Shown: one piece after another, positions 56,001 to 64,000 of the stretch | How positions within the stretch are numbered: position 1 is the first letter of the stretch | Layout of the letters: the number at the start of each line of letters is the position of its first letter | NCBI RefSeq assembly: GCF_018143015.1 | Contig: NC_054743.1 | Location: 36,831,243 to 36,895,242, forward strand | Direction of reading: 5' to 3' | From: Lytechinus variegatus | Lineage: Eukaryota; Echinodermata; Echinoidea; Temnopleuroida; Toxopneustidae | Length of the DNA: 64,000 bases | Notes under the pieces: model-generated | Databases searched by the model: none | What the model saw: the letters and a program-made list of their open reading frames with translations, nothing else | Told to the model about the DNA's origin: nothing | Program-made: the position numbers and the translations under genes

Positions 56001-56989
56001 TGTGAATACATGTCTTGTATATACCAAGGAGTTGATGGGGATTTCAGTATGTCTTGTGAGCTTACATGTACTTACCGTTGAGTGATGCGTAGAATATATG
56101 CCTGCTATTGGCATGATTAACAGACCCACCTATGTCCCAGAATTCCACAAAGCATGTCTTCTGGGAGGGCGTACCTTCTTTGTATTCATGAATCTGACAA
56201 TGAGAATGACAAATCATGTTATTCGTTGCATTCATGACTCAATAAAAAGTGGAATATTGACCAATCAGTAATCATGTATCAAAGATATCATCATATAGAT
56301 GGTGAACTACTACACTGTAGCATGTACATGTACAAAAATACAATACAACAGTAGACTCAATACTGTATGTCTGCTTTAATATAATTTTCTATGTAAGAGT
56401 ACTCCTGATTCATTTTAATTTTCAGAAGTATATTATTGGAAATATCAGACCGGAAATACATCATAACATAATATTTTTAAAAATCTTTTATGTAAATTGA
56501 TTAATTCCTAATCATCAAATATACATTGTATAACATTCCTTGTCAAGTGATATGGACAGGAGCCAACAATGTTACTCATCGTTTCATTTATTATAGAAAG
56601 TTTAAAAGACTGGTATGTAATTACAAACCCCTTTGAATTCTGATGATGTAATTGCAATTTCAGGAGGCCTATATGATTTCAATCTTTATATTTTAATAAA
56701 TCATCTTCCCCATCTCTTGTATATGTAAATTTTATATGATAGCTTTTCATTTCTATCTCCACTGTTGTTCCTATCAATAGTATTTCCCAAAATAAGCAAC
56801 TTAGATTTATTAACAATAACATGTACACAAATCAATTCTTTTATATTTGATTTTTTGTTGATGTTCTTTCAGTATAAATGTTAATATGTTTACAAACCTT
56901 TACATCAAGTGATGCTCCTATTGTATAAGAGGTATTCAAAATAGGTTGCCCATGACATATCAAATGTACTAGAGATGACTTGCCAACAC
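44026..56989 (-). CDS. RABL3, Rab-like small GTPase (seven exons; first exon missing)
   Basis: Exons in transcript order: 56989-56898, 56193-56076, 54519-54402, 53468-53321, 52392-52321, 46513-46475 and 44094-44026. They splice with GT-AG in matching phases to about 217 codons plus TAG; vertebrate RABL3 is about 236 residues, so only the ~15-residue first exon (through GDS and the first base of the P-loop Gly) is lacking. Seen: P-loop [23 protein letters not shown] (in place of DTAGQ), [28 protein letters not shown] (base-recognition motif), [23 protein letters not shown] and VIERRYF. There is no C-terminal CAAX or double-Cys, so no prenylation, as known for RABL3. In vertebrates it is linked to small-GTPase prenylation control and cell proliferation. 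It converges with TMEM135. Confidence 0.95.
44264..44858. mobile_element. Foldback MITE, AAAGGWCAAGTCCACC family
   Basis: The left end AAAGGACAAGTCCACCCC is the best in the window; the right end is GAGGTGGACTAGACCTTT. The halves invert around 44500-44640. It lies in the last RABL3 intron. Confidence 0.9.
45097..45288. mobile_element. Short element bounded by GTGTCCGGACA
   Basis: GTGTCCGGACA at the left and GTGTCCGGACAC at the right, about 190 bp apart. The 12-mer is itself a palindrome, so the pair reads as direct or inverted. The interior is AT-rich; a C run follows the right end. Confidence 0.5.
45796..45955. mobile_element. Inverted-repeat MITE, GGGAGCGTTTCATGAAAGGACTTGTC family
   Basis: GGGGAGCGTTTCATCAATAT at the left and GACAAGTCCTTTCATGAAACG followed by CCCCC at the right. 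The inner block TTTTGATTGGCTGAAAGG is the same as in the TMEM135 intron copies. Confidence 0.9.
46475..46513 (-). CDS. RABL3 exon with [13 protein letters not shown]
   Basis: 39 bp, phase 0, between TTTACAG and GTTGGT. It is small and flanked by introns of 2.4 and 5.8 kb. The family has VIEKRYF-like sequence directly after FFDK. Confidence 0.92.
46890..47516 (+). mobile_element. LINE 3' end (reverse-transcriptase C-terminus, UTR and AAATG tail)
   Basis: It encodes [20 protein letters not shown] and LQDTR then TAG at about 47055, the typical end of CR1/L2/jockey-like second reading frames, followed by ~460 bp of UTR and an AAATAAATGAAATGAAATG tail. It is 5' truncated. The insertion at 10914-11179 ends in the same kind of tail. 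Confidence 0.75.
47618..47937. mobile_element. MITE (CCTRTATTCTGAA family) split by a SINE
   Basis: The left part (GGCTATCCATAGTTAAACCACAA with GACCAGAGTTTAAATTAC) and right part (AAATTAAACTGGAGTTCAGAA with TACAGGCC) match the two ends of 51593-51902. Between them lies a tRNA-related SINE. Confidence 0.7.
47750..47905 (-). mobile_element. tRNA-derived SINE nested in a MITE
   Basis: On the minus strand it has an A box TGGCTCAGTTGGTAGAGC and a B box AGTTCAAACCC, then CTGGCCGCATCAGACC and a body ending in CACAGTGGCTGCCGGGCC. It differs from the SINE at 40163-40470. Confidence 0.75.
47938..48998. other. RABL3 intron, no feature recognised
   Basis: AT-rich sequence without a recognisable repeat or open frame. 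Confidence 0.4.
48999..49410. mobile_element. CpG-rich inverted-repeat MITE, AAGGCCACCGCACACCTTACG ends
   Basis: AAGGCCACCGCACACCTTACG and ACCCGACCGG at the left are exactly mirrored by CCGGTCGGGTCGTAAGG and TGTGCGGTGGCCTT at the right. Inner GACTGGCTTGCGACT / AGTCGCAAGCCAGTC arms follow. It is much richer in CpG than the surrounding intron. Confidence 0.92.
49411..51592. other. RABL3 intron, no gene recognised
   Basis: A G run lies at about 49901-49912 and TATATTTTAGTATATAT repeats near 50563-50592. Open frames of 60-90 codons are present but resemble nothing. Confidence 0.4.
51593..51902. mobile_element. Inverted-repeat MITE, CCTRTATTCTGAA family
   Basis: GGCCTGTATTCTAAAGTCAGG at the left and CTTCAGATTACGGGCC at the right, with ATCATGGTCTAACTCTGTGC and TTAAACCACAACTTTAAACC inside. 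Confidence 0.85.
52062..52193. mobile_element. Short inverted-repeat MITE, GGTCCCGTAACACAAAG ends
   Basis: GGGTCCCGTAACACAAAGC at the left and CTTTGTGTTACTGGACCC at the right. TCTACGATTGACT and TCAATCGTTAAAATC pairs lie inside; it is related to 35568-35690. Confidence 0.85.
52321..52392 (-). CDS. RABL3 exon with [13 protein letters not shown]
   Basis: 72 bp, phase 0, between ATTAG and GTAAGC. It reads [20 protein letters not shown] and FFDK. The family has a Cys-Thr, then a Gly-Ser/Thr-Ser/Thr-Asn-Ala block here. Confidence 0.95.
53321..53468 (-). CDS. RABL3 exon with the guanine-recognition motif
   Basis: 148 bp between ATTAG and GTAAGT. It reads [19 protein letters not shown], then [32 protein letters not shown] takes the place of NKxD/TKLD. 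Confidence 0.95.
53537..54370. repeat. ~90-bp minisatellite grading into (GAT)n
   Basis: GAAGTTGCTTGA occurs at about 53573, 53666, 53756, 53845, 53939, 54023 and 54131, giving units of 84-108 bp made of GATGAT, GGTGGT and TTGTCGTCG blocks. From 54170 it decays to plain GAT/GGT triplets. It lies wholly in a RABL3 intron. The long open frames across it on both strands (His/Ser/Pro/Ile-rich and Asp/Gly-rich) are artefacts of triplet periodicity. Confidence 0.93.
54402..54519 (-). CDS. RABL3 exon with [10 protein letters not shown]
   Basis: 118 bp between TTTTCAG and GTAAGT. It reads [38 protein letters not shown]. The family has IIFVHDLTNKKS here. Confidence 0.95.
54714..54859. mobile_element. 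Palindromic MITE, GCCGTTGCATAAAACTTTTTA ends
   Basis: GTTGCATAAAACTTTTTACC and TGAGAAAACTC at the left, mirrored by GAGTTTTCTCAGG and TAAAAAGTTTTATGCAAC at the right. About 146 bp. Confidence 0.9.
55033..55640. mobile_element. Foldback MITE, AAAGGWCAAGTCCACC family
   Basis: AAAGGTCAAGTCCACCTT at the left and GGGGTGGACTTGTCCTTT at the right. It is an intact copy that serves as the empty-site reference for the Helentron-like insertion at 23038. Confidence 0.92.
56076..56193 (-). CDS. RABL3 exon with WDIGGS (switch II)
   Basis: 118 bp between TTGTCAG and GTAAGT. It reads [39 protein letters not shown] plus a split Gly. Asp-x-Gly-Gly replaces the usual DTAGQ, as known for this family. Confidence 0.95.
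56898..56989 (-). CDS. RABL3 exon with the P-loop
   Basis: 92 bp between TTTACAG and GTTTGT. It starts with two bases of a split Gly codon and reads [30 protein letters not shown]. The upstream exon must end in G after ...GDS. Scanning 57000-64000 on the minus strand I found no donor preceded by such codons, so it lies beyond the window or was missed. Confidence 0.95.
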
Positions 56990-57189
56990 CTGTAAATCAA
57001 GGCAGAAACATTTGATAATTTTTGTTTTTAATATCAATTATTTCCACATATCTTAAACTATACTGGAACTGTATTGGATGAAAACAATTAGATTATTCAA
57101 AGGGCCCGCTCCAACAAAAATGCAACTGTATATCTTCATAAAATATCTACAGAATGATGTTACTAACAAGCCCCAGTAGTTTTAATAAG

Positions 57190-57612
57190 CCAGTTCGTAG
57201 TTCCTTTCCGCGCATGATCAGAGGAAGGTCATTTGTACTAGATTGACATGGTGGTTTAAAATCTAATGAGATAAGCACCAACTTTGATGTCTTAATTATT
57301 CATATATTCTTTTGAATTGTGGTTCCATTTACATCCACAAAAAACAACAATGCCTCCATGAACGACTGGTATTTCACAGTTTGCCAAGTACATTGTGTAA
57401 CATGCTATGATATGCATTCAAAGTAGGAATGCAACAAATACCTTCATAAAGTGTTCATTGTTGTGCTATTCTAGTCACCTGGTCTATTCAATTTCTTCAT
57501 CTTGCTATGTAAGGCAAGCGTACGTAATATCTTGCTATGAAATCTGGCTATCATAATGAAATAAATGAAAGGTCATTTGACCAAAATTGTCCATGAAGTA
57601 ACTACGAACTGG
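57190..57612. mobile_element. Inverted-repeat MITE, CCAGTTCGTAGTT ends
   Basis: CCAGTTCGTAGTTCC at the left and TAACTACGAACTGG at the right, with inner GGAAGGTCATTTG and CAAATGACC-type matches on opposite strands. About 423 bp. Confidence 0.8.
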
Positions 57613-59639
57613 TCTATTATATTAGTCTCATGTACCAGGGAAACAGAAAATTAATGATCTGTACCCACCACACAGAAACATTGTTATCATAAACTAACAT
57701 TTTCTATGTTCCCAGTACGGAGGGGGGGGGGGTGAAAATTTGTGAGTTATGGTAAAAAAAACCAAAGGGGAGGGCAAGGTACATGTATCACTGCACTTTC
57801 GAAAAATATGTAGTGTAAATAAATAAATTATCAAGAATCTAGATAAATTAGATTAAAATAAAAGCATGATAAGTAACAAATAAAAATATAATAAATGTAA
57901 ATTATTAGAAACTTCATCTTTTCTCTCTCTTTCTCCCTCCCTTTCTCAAACTGAACTTTCTTTACTAAAAAGAAATAAGGCCAAGCCCGAAGTCTGATAT
58001 TTGTAACTATCCGATTATTTGTGCACTTTTTAGTTTTAACTTAAAGATCCTATCCTGGTACAATGTAAGTTACTAGTAGGCATAATTTCTGATGCAGGGA
58101 ATAATTTAGACCAAAAGCTTTGGTCTCTGTTAAATTGACTGTTCCGCTGAACTCTGTTGGCTCCACTCACCAAACACAGAGATAAAGGTTCTAACTCAAT
58201 CCGTACAAGGACTCAATGGTCATATGTTTATGTATTAAGTTAGGATAAACCAAGGAAGTGAAGTTGTGCGACAGCCAAAGTAAATCACTGTTTTTGTCCT
58301 TTTATTGTTTTAAATTTTTTTTTTTCCATTTTGGTGCATTTCAGGCCAAAACAGAATAATAATCTGTACTTTGGTCCAGTTCTTTTTATCTTTTCTAAAT
58401 AAAGACAAAAATCGATAAACCCCGTCGGGGGAATTTTGCATTGTTAATCCCTAACGGCGGCTGCACGATCGCGAGTCTTCTGTGTACAAGAAGAAATTCT
58501 TAAAAATGTTTAAAAACTCTTCGAAACATACGGCTGCCAGCTGTCTAGGAATTGCTTTACAAATTTGAATAGCATTTTTGGTCATCATAAGAGAAAAGCT
58601 CTCTTAGCTAAGTAATGTACTATAGTCTATAGATGTACTATGTGAAAATATGCTATACAAAAGACTTCATGCAATAATATATGTATAGCAGTCTTTAAAA
58701 ATGTGGACAGTGGAGCAAATTGCGATCCAGGAAAATTATTCCACCACCGGCCACTCCTAGTACCAATGAGGTCCAAACATTACATGTATGGACCTCATAG
58801 GCGACATCAGTGCTAAAATTGGGTTAGAGATTTATGTGGATCTAAATTTATTGTAATTTCAACAAAAGTACTAGCTAAATTTGAGGCTTTTGTTGAAATT
58901 TTGCTTTAATGAGACATTTATGCTTGAATAAGTAACAAAAAATTGAAAGAAATGAAGGGGAACTTGCATTTTGACGACTTTTTCCTGATTTTCTTGGCAG
59001 TTGTCCTTCACTTCTGACTCGCGATCGGACCTGATATGCAGATCACGTATACGCGTTCTCGTCAGGTGATCGGTGATCGTGCTTTTTGCTCGCAATATTT
59101 TGATTAGTAAGAAATTCTTGTGTATGCGAGTTTGATACATAAATAACTAGAGAGAGGGGGGGGGGGGGGTGTCCCTCAGCTACTTGTCCTTGCTTATTCC
59201 ATATTTTTTTATTATGCTCGTGTTGTGAGTATTTCAAAGTCTTTTCTTTTTCTCACCCTTTTTATTGTCTCGGAGCTTCCCTCTATTTCTTTGCTACGAT
59301 GTATAGCCCATCTTACTTGTTTCATTTTTTTATGTTCTCATTTCATTGAAAACATAATTATTAAACTGACGTAGAAGACTTTACAACAAAATTTTGATAT
59401 TGTTTTTTGTTTGTTTGGCTTTCTTTTTTCTTCTCCTCAGTCCTTTTTCTAATTAGTTTCCCTTTCCTTATTTTATCTTATTTCATTTCATGAGGCATCC
59501 GCCAACTTATATACAACAACAAACGTTAGAGGCGGATATCCAGTAAGGGGGCGTGGTGGTGTGCCCTCTAAAAAGAGGAAAATAGGAAGGAAAAAAAGCA
59601 CGAAGGAGAAAAAATAAGAAAAAAAGACGATGATGGCAA
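57613..59639. other. Probably RABL3 intron 1, no gene recognised
   Basis: It contains G runs near 57722 and 59157 and a small CCCCGTCGGGG hairpin at about 58420. A CpG-richer stretch at about 58980-59090 has no convincing splice sites. Confidence 0.4.
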
Positions 59640-59785
59640 TGATGATAATGATGATGAAAATTATCTTGGTGAAGATGATAGTGGTGGTGATGGTGGCGGT
59701 GATGATGATGATGATAATAATGATGGTGGTAGTGGTGATAAAGATGAGAATGAAGTTGGTGACGATGATATGATGATGATGTAAT
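59640..59785. repeat. (GAT)n/(GGT)n microsatellite
   Basis: GATGATGAT and GGTGGTGAT triplets, with a His-rich frame on the minus strand as an artefact. Confidence 0.9.
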
Positions 59786-59821
59786 TTTGTCTTTAAAAAA
59801 ATAATAGTGCAAAGGCGAAAT

Positions 59822-60150
59822 CATTTAAAGTTTATTATGAAAATAGCAGAAAATAATTTGAAAAATTGTACGTATGCGTATGGAAAATCCATCCCCCACC
59901 AAAAAAGAAAAAAAGTGAGATTTTGTTTTGTTATTTGTGACGGCGTAGGCCTATGCGAGCAGCTGTGTGATATAATTATGGTAAAAAAAGTAAATGAAAT
60001 GCCAAGAAATACATGATAATGACTTTTATTGTACATTCAGTATATCAGTAGATAAATTCATAGAAGAAAGTGGGTATATTATGGACCATTAAAAATGGGC
60101 AGTTGCTCTATATATTATATTACATAGAATATATAGAGCAACTGCTCGTG
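59822..60150. mobile_element. Remnant of the AAAGGGGAAGTTCACC MITE family
   Basis: It shares AAAGTTTATT-TGAAAATAGCAG, TGTGACG-CGTA and the GCAGTTGCTC stretch with 30488-30975, but the ends are lost. Confidence 0.55.
60099..60145. repeat. 18-bp perfect-arm hairpin
   Basis: GCAGTTGCTCTATATATT, an 11-nt loop, then AATATATAGAGCAACTGC. Confidence 0.92.
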
Positions 60151-60519
60151 TGTAGCGGTAAGTTATTCACCTGATCTACATAATTCATGCGGCGCACGGC
60201 GCGTGCGCAATGTTTAATAATTATTGCTGTGAATACAATGAATGTCATCAAAAACATAATCTCACAGATCAAATAGTGCCAGCTCGACGCGCAAAATGAG
60301 AAAAAAATATATTTTTTCTGCCCTGATAATTTGATAACCCTAACCTAACCCAATTTCTAAGTATTTTTATCATAAACAGGATAACTATATACAATGATTG
60401 AAATTAACTTTATATTCTTTTGCGAACAAAATGAATATGAAAGACAGCTTTTTGATAAAGAACACAGTTTTAGAGCGTTAGAGCGCGATTTATACCTACA
60501 TGTACAACCGCTAACATAG

Positions 60520-62240
60520 GCGGATCCAGGGGGGCCGAGGGGCCCGGGCCCCCCTATTGGCGGAGCAAAAAAAGAAAAAAAAAGAAAGGAAAAAAGAAAA
60601 GGAAGGGAAAAGAGAGGAAAAAAGAAGAAAGGCAAACATAAGAGGAGGAACATGATTAAATGAAATAACATTAGGGGAAGACTCTGAAAATAATTTTTTT
60701 AAAAATCTATTTGTTAGGATACAAAATTTTCGCTTGCGCTTCGCGCGTTATTGTCTTTCAGGGTATTTGCATATCTTGCTCAATATGGAGCTTGAAAAAT
60801 CAAACTTTGAAGTCATACAAAACATATTTCAGCTGGGAAATTGAACTTTCATTATTTTGTTTCATTTACAAATTGATTTTTAAAAAGTGCTCTGTAAAAA
60901 TGTCTGTGTTATCGTCTGAACATTATCATTTTCTGCTTGCGCTGCGCGCTCGCAAAATTTGAATTTTCAGGTACGTATTATTTTCCTGTATTCCATAAAG
61001 TTCTCAAAAAGTTCCCTATTCAGGTCAGATTGTTAAAACGTATCAGCTAGCGCCGCACGCTAGCATTTTGATTAGTCGGTTATGTATATCCCAATATTAA
61101 TTCTAAATCAAACTAATTTGATGACAGTTTATCAAAAAATTCGACTCGCGATTTCTGCTCGCATTGATAGATATATAATGCCTCTTATGCATAATTACAA
61201 AGTGCTTTAAATGTCCAGTTTTCAGGCCATAATATTAACACATTTCGCGCTCCCATGCGAGAGAAATAGGAAGATGGTCATCATTTTCATATGATGACAT
61301 AATGCCCTCATAGCATGTTCCGGTCCTATGTAAAAACTCAAAGTAATAAAAATAAAATACATCAGCTCTTTTTTAACTGTGATCCATCACAATTCACAAT
61401 TTTCCCACAAAGTGTTTGCATTACAGAGCTTAAATTCACCCTTTGTTATATCATATATTTTTAGCTCGCGCTTTGCGCTCTCTTTATTGATTTTCATGAT
61501 AAGAAAGTTACTTAGAATACCCAAATTCTAGGTCGAAATCTAAAACACACGTTAATTCAGATACGCAGATTGTTCTCTATTTAAATCATTATCCAGTTTC
61601 AGATCACAATATCAAAAAGTGTCTGCTCGCGGATAAATAACTTATCCTTTTCATGATAAAACATGAATAGTGCGTCCAGAATTTTTCCCCATAATTTTGT
61701 TTACCCATCACATTTCTCCCTATTTTCTCCCTTTTATTTTCCATTAATTTTTCTTTCGTTCACTTTTTTTCTGTCCTCTTTTCCCATAATTTATTTTACC
61801 CATCACATTTCTCCCTATTTTCTCTTCCCTTTTATTTTCCATTAATTTTTCTTTCGTTCACTTTTTTTCTGTCGCCTTTTCCCTTCTAAGTTCTATTTTT
61901 TTTCTTGTCTCACCGCTTTTCCTCATCCCCAGCCCTCGATCGATGCCCGTGCAGATTCGCAAACAATATCAAGAGTATGTCTACTTGCAAGGGCGGAAAT
62001 CTCTCCCCAAAGGTAGGGGGACCAGGGGCTGGAAAATTTGACAAGCAAAAAACAAACAAAAAAAGAAGGTTTATCACCCTCTAAAGAAGGTCATCTTGAC
62101 CAAAAGAAATTTGACAAGCAAACAAGCAAAAAAAGGGGGCATGCCAAAAGTAAGATCGTCTCTTCCAAAATACATTTCGATTTTGAACGAAATGACCAAA
62201 AATAGTAGGGGGACATTTCATAATGTGCCCCCTACTATTT
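60520..62240. repeat. Degenerate repeat region with recurring GCTTGCGCTTCGCGC-like motif
   Basis: It starts at a GC-rich GGCGGATCCAGGGGGGCC and GGGCCCGGGCCCCCC block. GC-rich motifs then punctuate AT-rich sequence: CGCTTGCGCTTCGCGCG (about 60730), GCTTGCGCTGCGCGCTCGC (60936), AGCGCCGCACGCTAGC (61048), CTCGCGATTTCTGCTCGC (61144), TTTCGCGCTCCCATGCGAG (61243) and GCTCGCGCTTTGCGCTC (61463). A 110-bp direct repeat (CATAATTT...CACTTTTTTTCTGTC) lies at 61680-61870. No protein domain was seen. Confidence 0.55.
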
Positions 62241-62323
62241 TGGGTGAGGGGACATGTCCCCCGGCCCTGGGGTTTGCGCCCATGTGGGTGGGGGTGTTGC
62301 GCCTCCCTATCGGGATCATATCA

Positions 62324-62367
62324 CAGCGAGTATACACTCTTCCATATGGAAGAGTGTTTACTCGCTG
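62324..62367. repeat. 44-bp near-perfect palindrome
   Basis: The arms CAGCGAGTATACACTCTTCC and GGAAGAGTGTTTACTCGCTG pair with one mismatch around a central ATAT. Confidence 0.92.
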
Positions 62368-62753
62368 AGATTTCGATCTCACACATAATTTTATAAAAAA
62401 AGCTACGCCTTGAACACAGGCCAAAATGCCCAACGATTTCTCCGCGGCATTAACAACTCTCGTAAAGGGTGCTCCATTTATAAATAAAGTTGCATGAACA
62501 GCTCTCTCTGGCAAAAAAATTTAACGCGGAATTGTAGCCAGCAGCGTGGGAAATTGGCAGAAAATTCAAGAAGAGAACCGGTGAGTACCGATTTAACAGT
62601 ATTCAAGTATTAAGTAATATTTATTTAATCATAAGAATAATTTTTTTTACGGAAAGAAAGCTTAGTTCTAAGCTAGGGCGGCCCAAATGCGCGTGAGTGG
62701 AGTCCCAGTTTCTTAACACGGGTAAGTATTGCGGTGTCGCCTAGAGTGCCACC

Positions 62754-63478
62754 GGCATGCCACAACGAACAATTGTCCATAGACTGTGTACAACGGATAG
62801 ATCGTCTCCGCACAGCGATTCGAAGACCGCTGATTGGTCAATCGCGCAGATCACGTCATGACCACGTGGTCCCAAAAATAATTCCTTCGGACTGCGTGCG
62901 GAAGTATCGATAGCGATAACGATATCCGGTCACGTTGTGTACGCCGTAAATAGTTTTGGTTCGTGATCGGATCGCTCCGGTATCGATCGAAAATTATCGA
63001 AACTCTGCAATTTCATGCATATTCACGCGACGCTCCGAAACCCGGAAGCCAATTGACTTTGTGCACGTTGCGATAGACTCTACAAATTCCAACGAACACG
63101 ATGGCATATAGACGCTAATTCGTAAGATTTTGACGGAAAAGCAAGAAGTAATCGAAATTTGCTTACCTGTGCAGTATCGGTGAGAAAATAGATCCTCCGA
63201 GAATACCTTTCATAATTCATATAAATTACGGGAAAGTGAAATTCTAGGTCGATTTTGGTACGAGGTGATAGAGAATTGCACACTTGTTTTGGTGGAATTC
63301 TGTGTGGGGAAATGAAAGGCTTGCACTGCGCATGCTTACTATATTTTCATTCATAAATTGGTTCTCGGCAAGGGCTGGATGACGTCATGTAATAAGCAAA
63401 AATGTACACGACCGCTACATGTACGTTCACGCTCCGCTATCCGTTGTACACAATTGTTCGTTGTGCATGCATGACCAT
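62754..63478. mobile_element. Candidate element with inverted ends around CAACGAACAATTGT
   Basis: CATGCCACAACGAACAATTG and GTGTACAACGGATAG near 62754-62805 recur inverted at 63434-63478 (CTATCCGTTGTACACAATTG, TTCGTTGTGCATG). The interior is CpG-rich and includes two short frames but no known domain. A well-formed donor (CTGCACAG then GTAAGC on the minus strand, 63173) lies inside, so an untranslated first exon is a weak alternative. Confidence 0.6.
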
Positions 63479-64000
63479 GCTGAAAATAAAATGTTTTCAT
63501 TTTTTCTGAAATTTATTTGAGACTGGTAAACAGGTGTGGGACTTAAATCTTATTGGCATTATCGTGAAATTGGGAACCAGTTCCCATTTTCCACCGGACA
63601 CTTTCTCACGGCAAAACATGTCCCAGCGTTTCAGTCTAGTCTTATATTTCAAGCGTTATTTGTGCATCGTTTCATACGTAACGGTACGGTACCGTATCGT
63701 ACTAGGTCTACGCCTACGGAGCTGAGAAGACACAGATTTGTTGAGAAAGTTGAAAGACAATTAGGGCCTAACGTTAATTAGATTCAGACAAACCTGGAAA
63801 TCTGACTATCCAATCCAATATTATGCTTTATTTAGTCAGGAACAATGGCATCGGCTAGTTATGAACTTGAAATTGCCGTGTGTGCTCAGAAAAATAAAAC
63901 CTGCATAGGTTCTAGGAATCGCAGGTGCCATTTTGATGAAAAAATAAATATCGTACCTGCGCATGTGCGAGTATGGTGTGCTAGTGTGTGTATATCTACA
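63479..64000. other. No gene recognised
   Basis: Two overlapping open frames of 63-81 codons (63534-63781) without a known motif. The sequence includes ACGGTACGGTACCGTATCGTA-like direct and inverted repeats near 63679. Confidence 0.4.

Noticed and set aside
63080..63283. The missing first exon of RABL3
   Set aside because: It has a good donor but reads ...YFLTDTAQ before it, with no GDS and the wrong phase for the P-loop exon.

Overview
This window is animal nuclear DNA: AT-rich, with spliced genes, long introns and very many non-coding transposons. Single-exon receptor genes in tandem, dense foldback MITEs, tRNA-derived SINEs and Helentron-like elements suggest an echinoderm, most likely a sea urchin. 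The species call is an inference from style; the gene identities below rest on exon-by-exon protein similarity and on intron phases that fit.

Left third (about 0.65-17.2 kb): a tandem segmental duplication. Copy A (about 652-7436) and copy B (about 7651-17203) each carry one intact, intronless rhodopsin-type GPCR gene on the minus strand (3837-4802 and 9759-10724). The two proteins differ at 6 of 321 residues, and 9 of the 13 nucleotide differences fall in one 78-bp patch. Downstream of each stop codon the last ~29 codons plus 3' flank are repeated as a ~155-bp tandem array (about 3.5 units in A, 8 in B). The two copies act as each other's empty sites. They show an insertion found only in A (1538-3348, with nine copies of a 14-bp motif) and insertions found only in B: a LINE/SINE tail, a Helentron-like element, and a composite element with two identical 470-bp direct repeats.

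Middle (22.6-37.9 kb): the 3' eight exons of TMEM135 on the plus strand, a peroxisomal/mitochondrial membrane protein. The N-terminal exons were not found here. One internal exon has several decayed tandem copies in front of it, and its downstream intron appears to use a GC donor. The preceding intron holds a 2.7-kb Helentron-like element inserted inside a foldback MITE.

Right (44.0-57.0 kb): seven exons of RABL3, an atypical small GTPase, on the minus strand, convergent with TMEM135. The first coding exon, ending just before the P-loop, was not found and probably lies beyond the right edge. A ~90-bp minisatellite and several MITEs sit in its introns. The last 7 kb holds further repeats: a TIR-bounded sequence, hairpins and a region with a recurring GC-rich motif, and no gene I can recognise.

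No rRNA gene, intact tRNA gene or CRISPR was seen. tRNA-like stretches here are parts of SINEs or of the Helentron-like elements.
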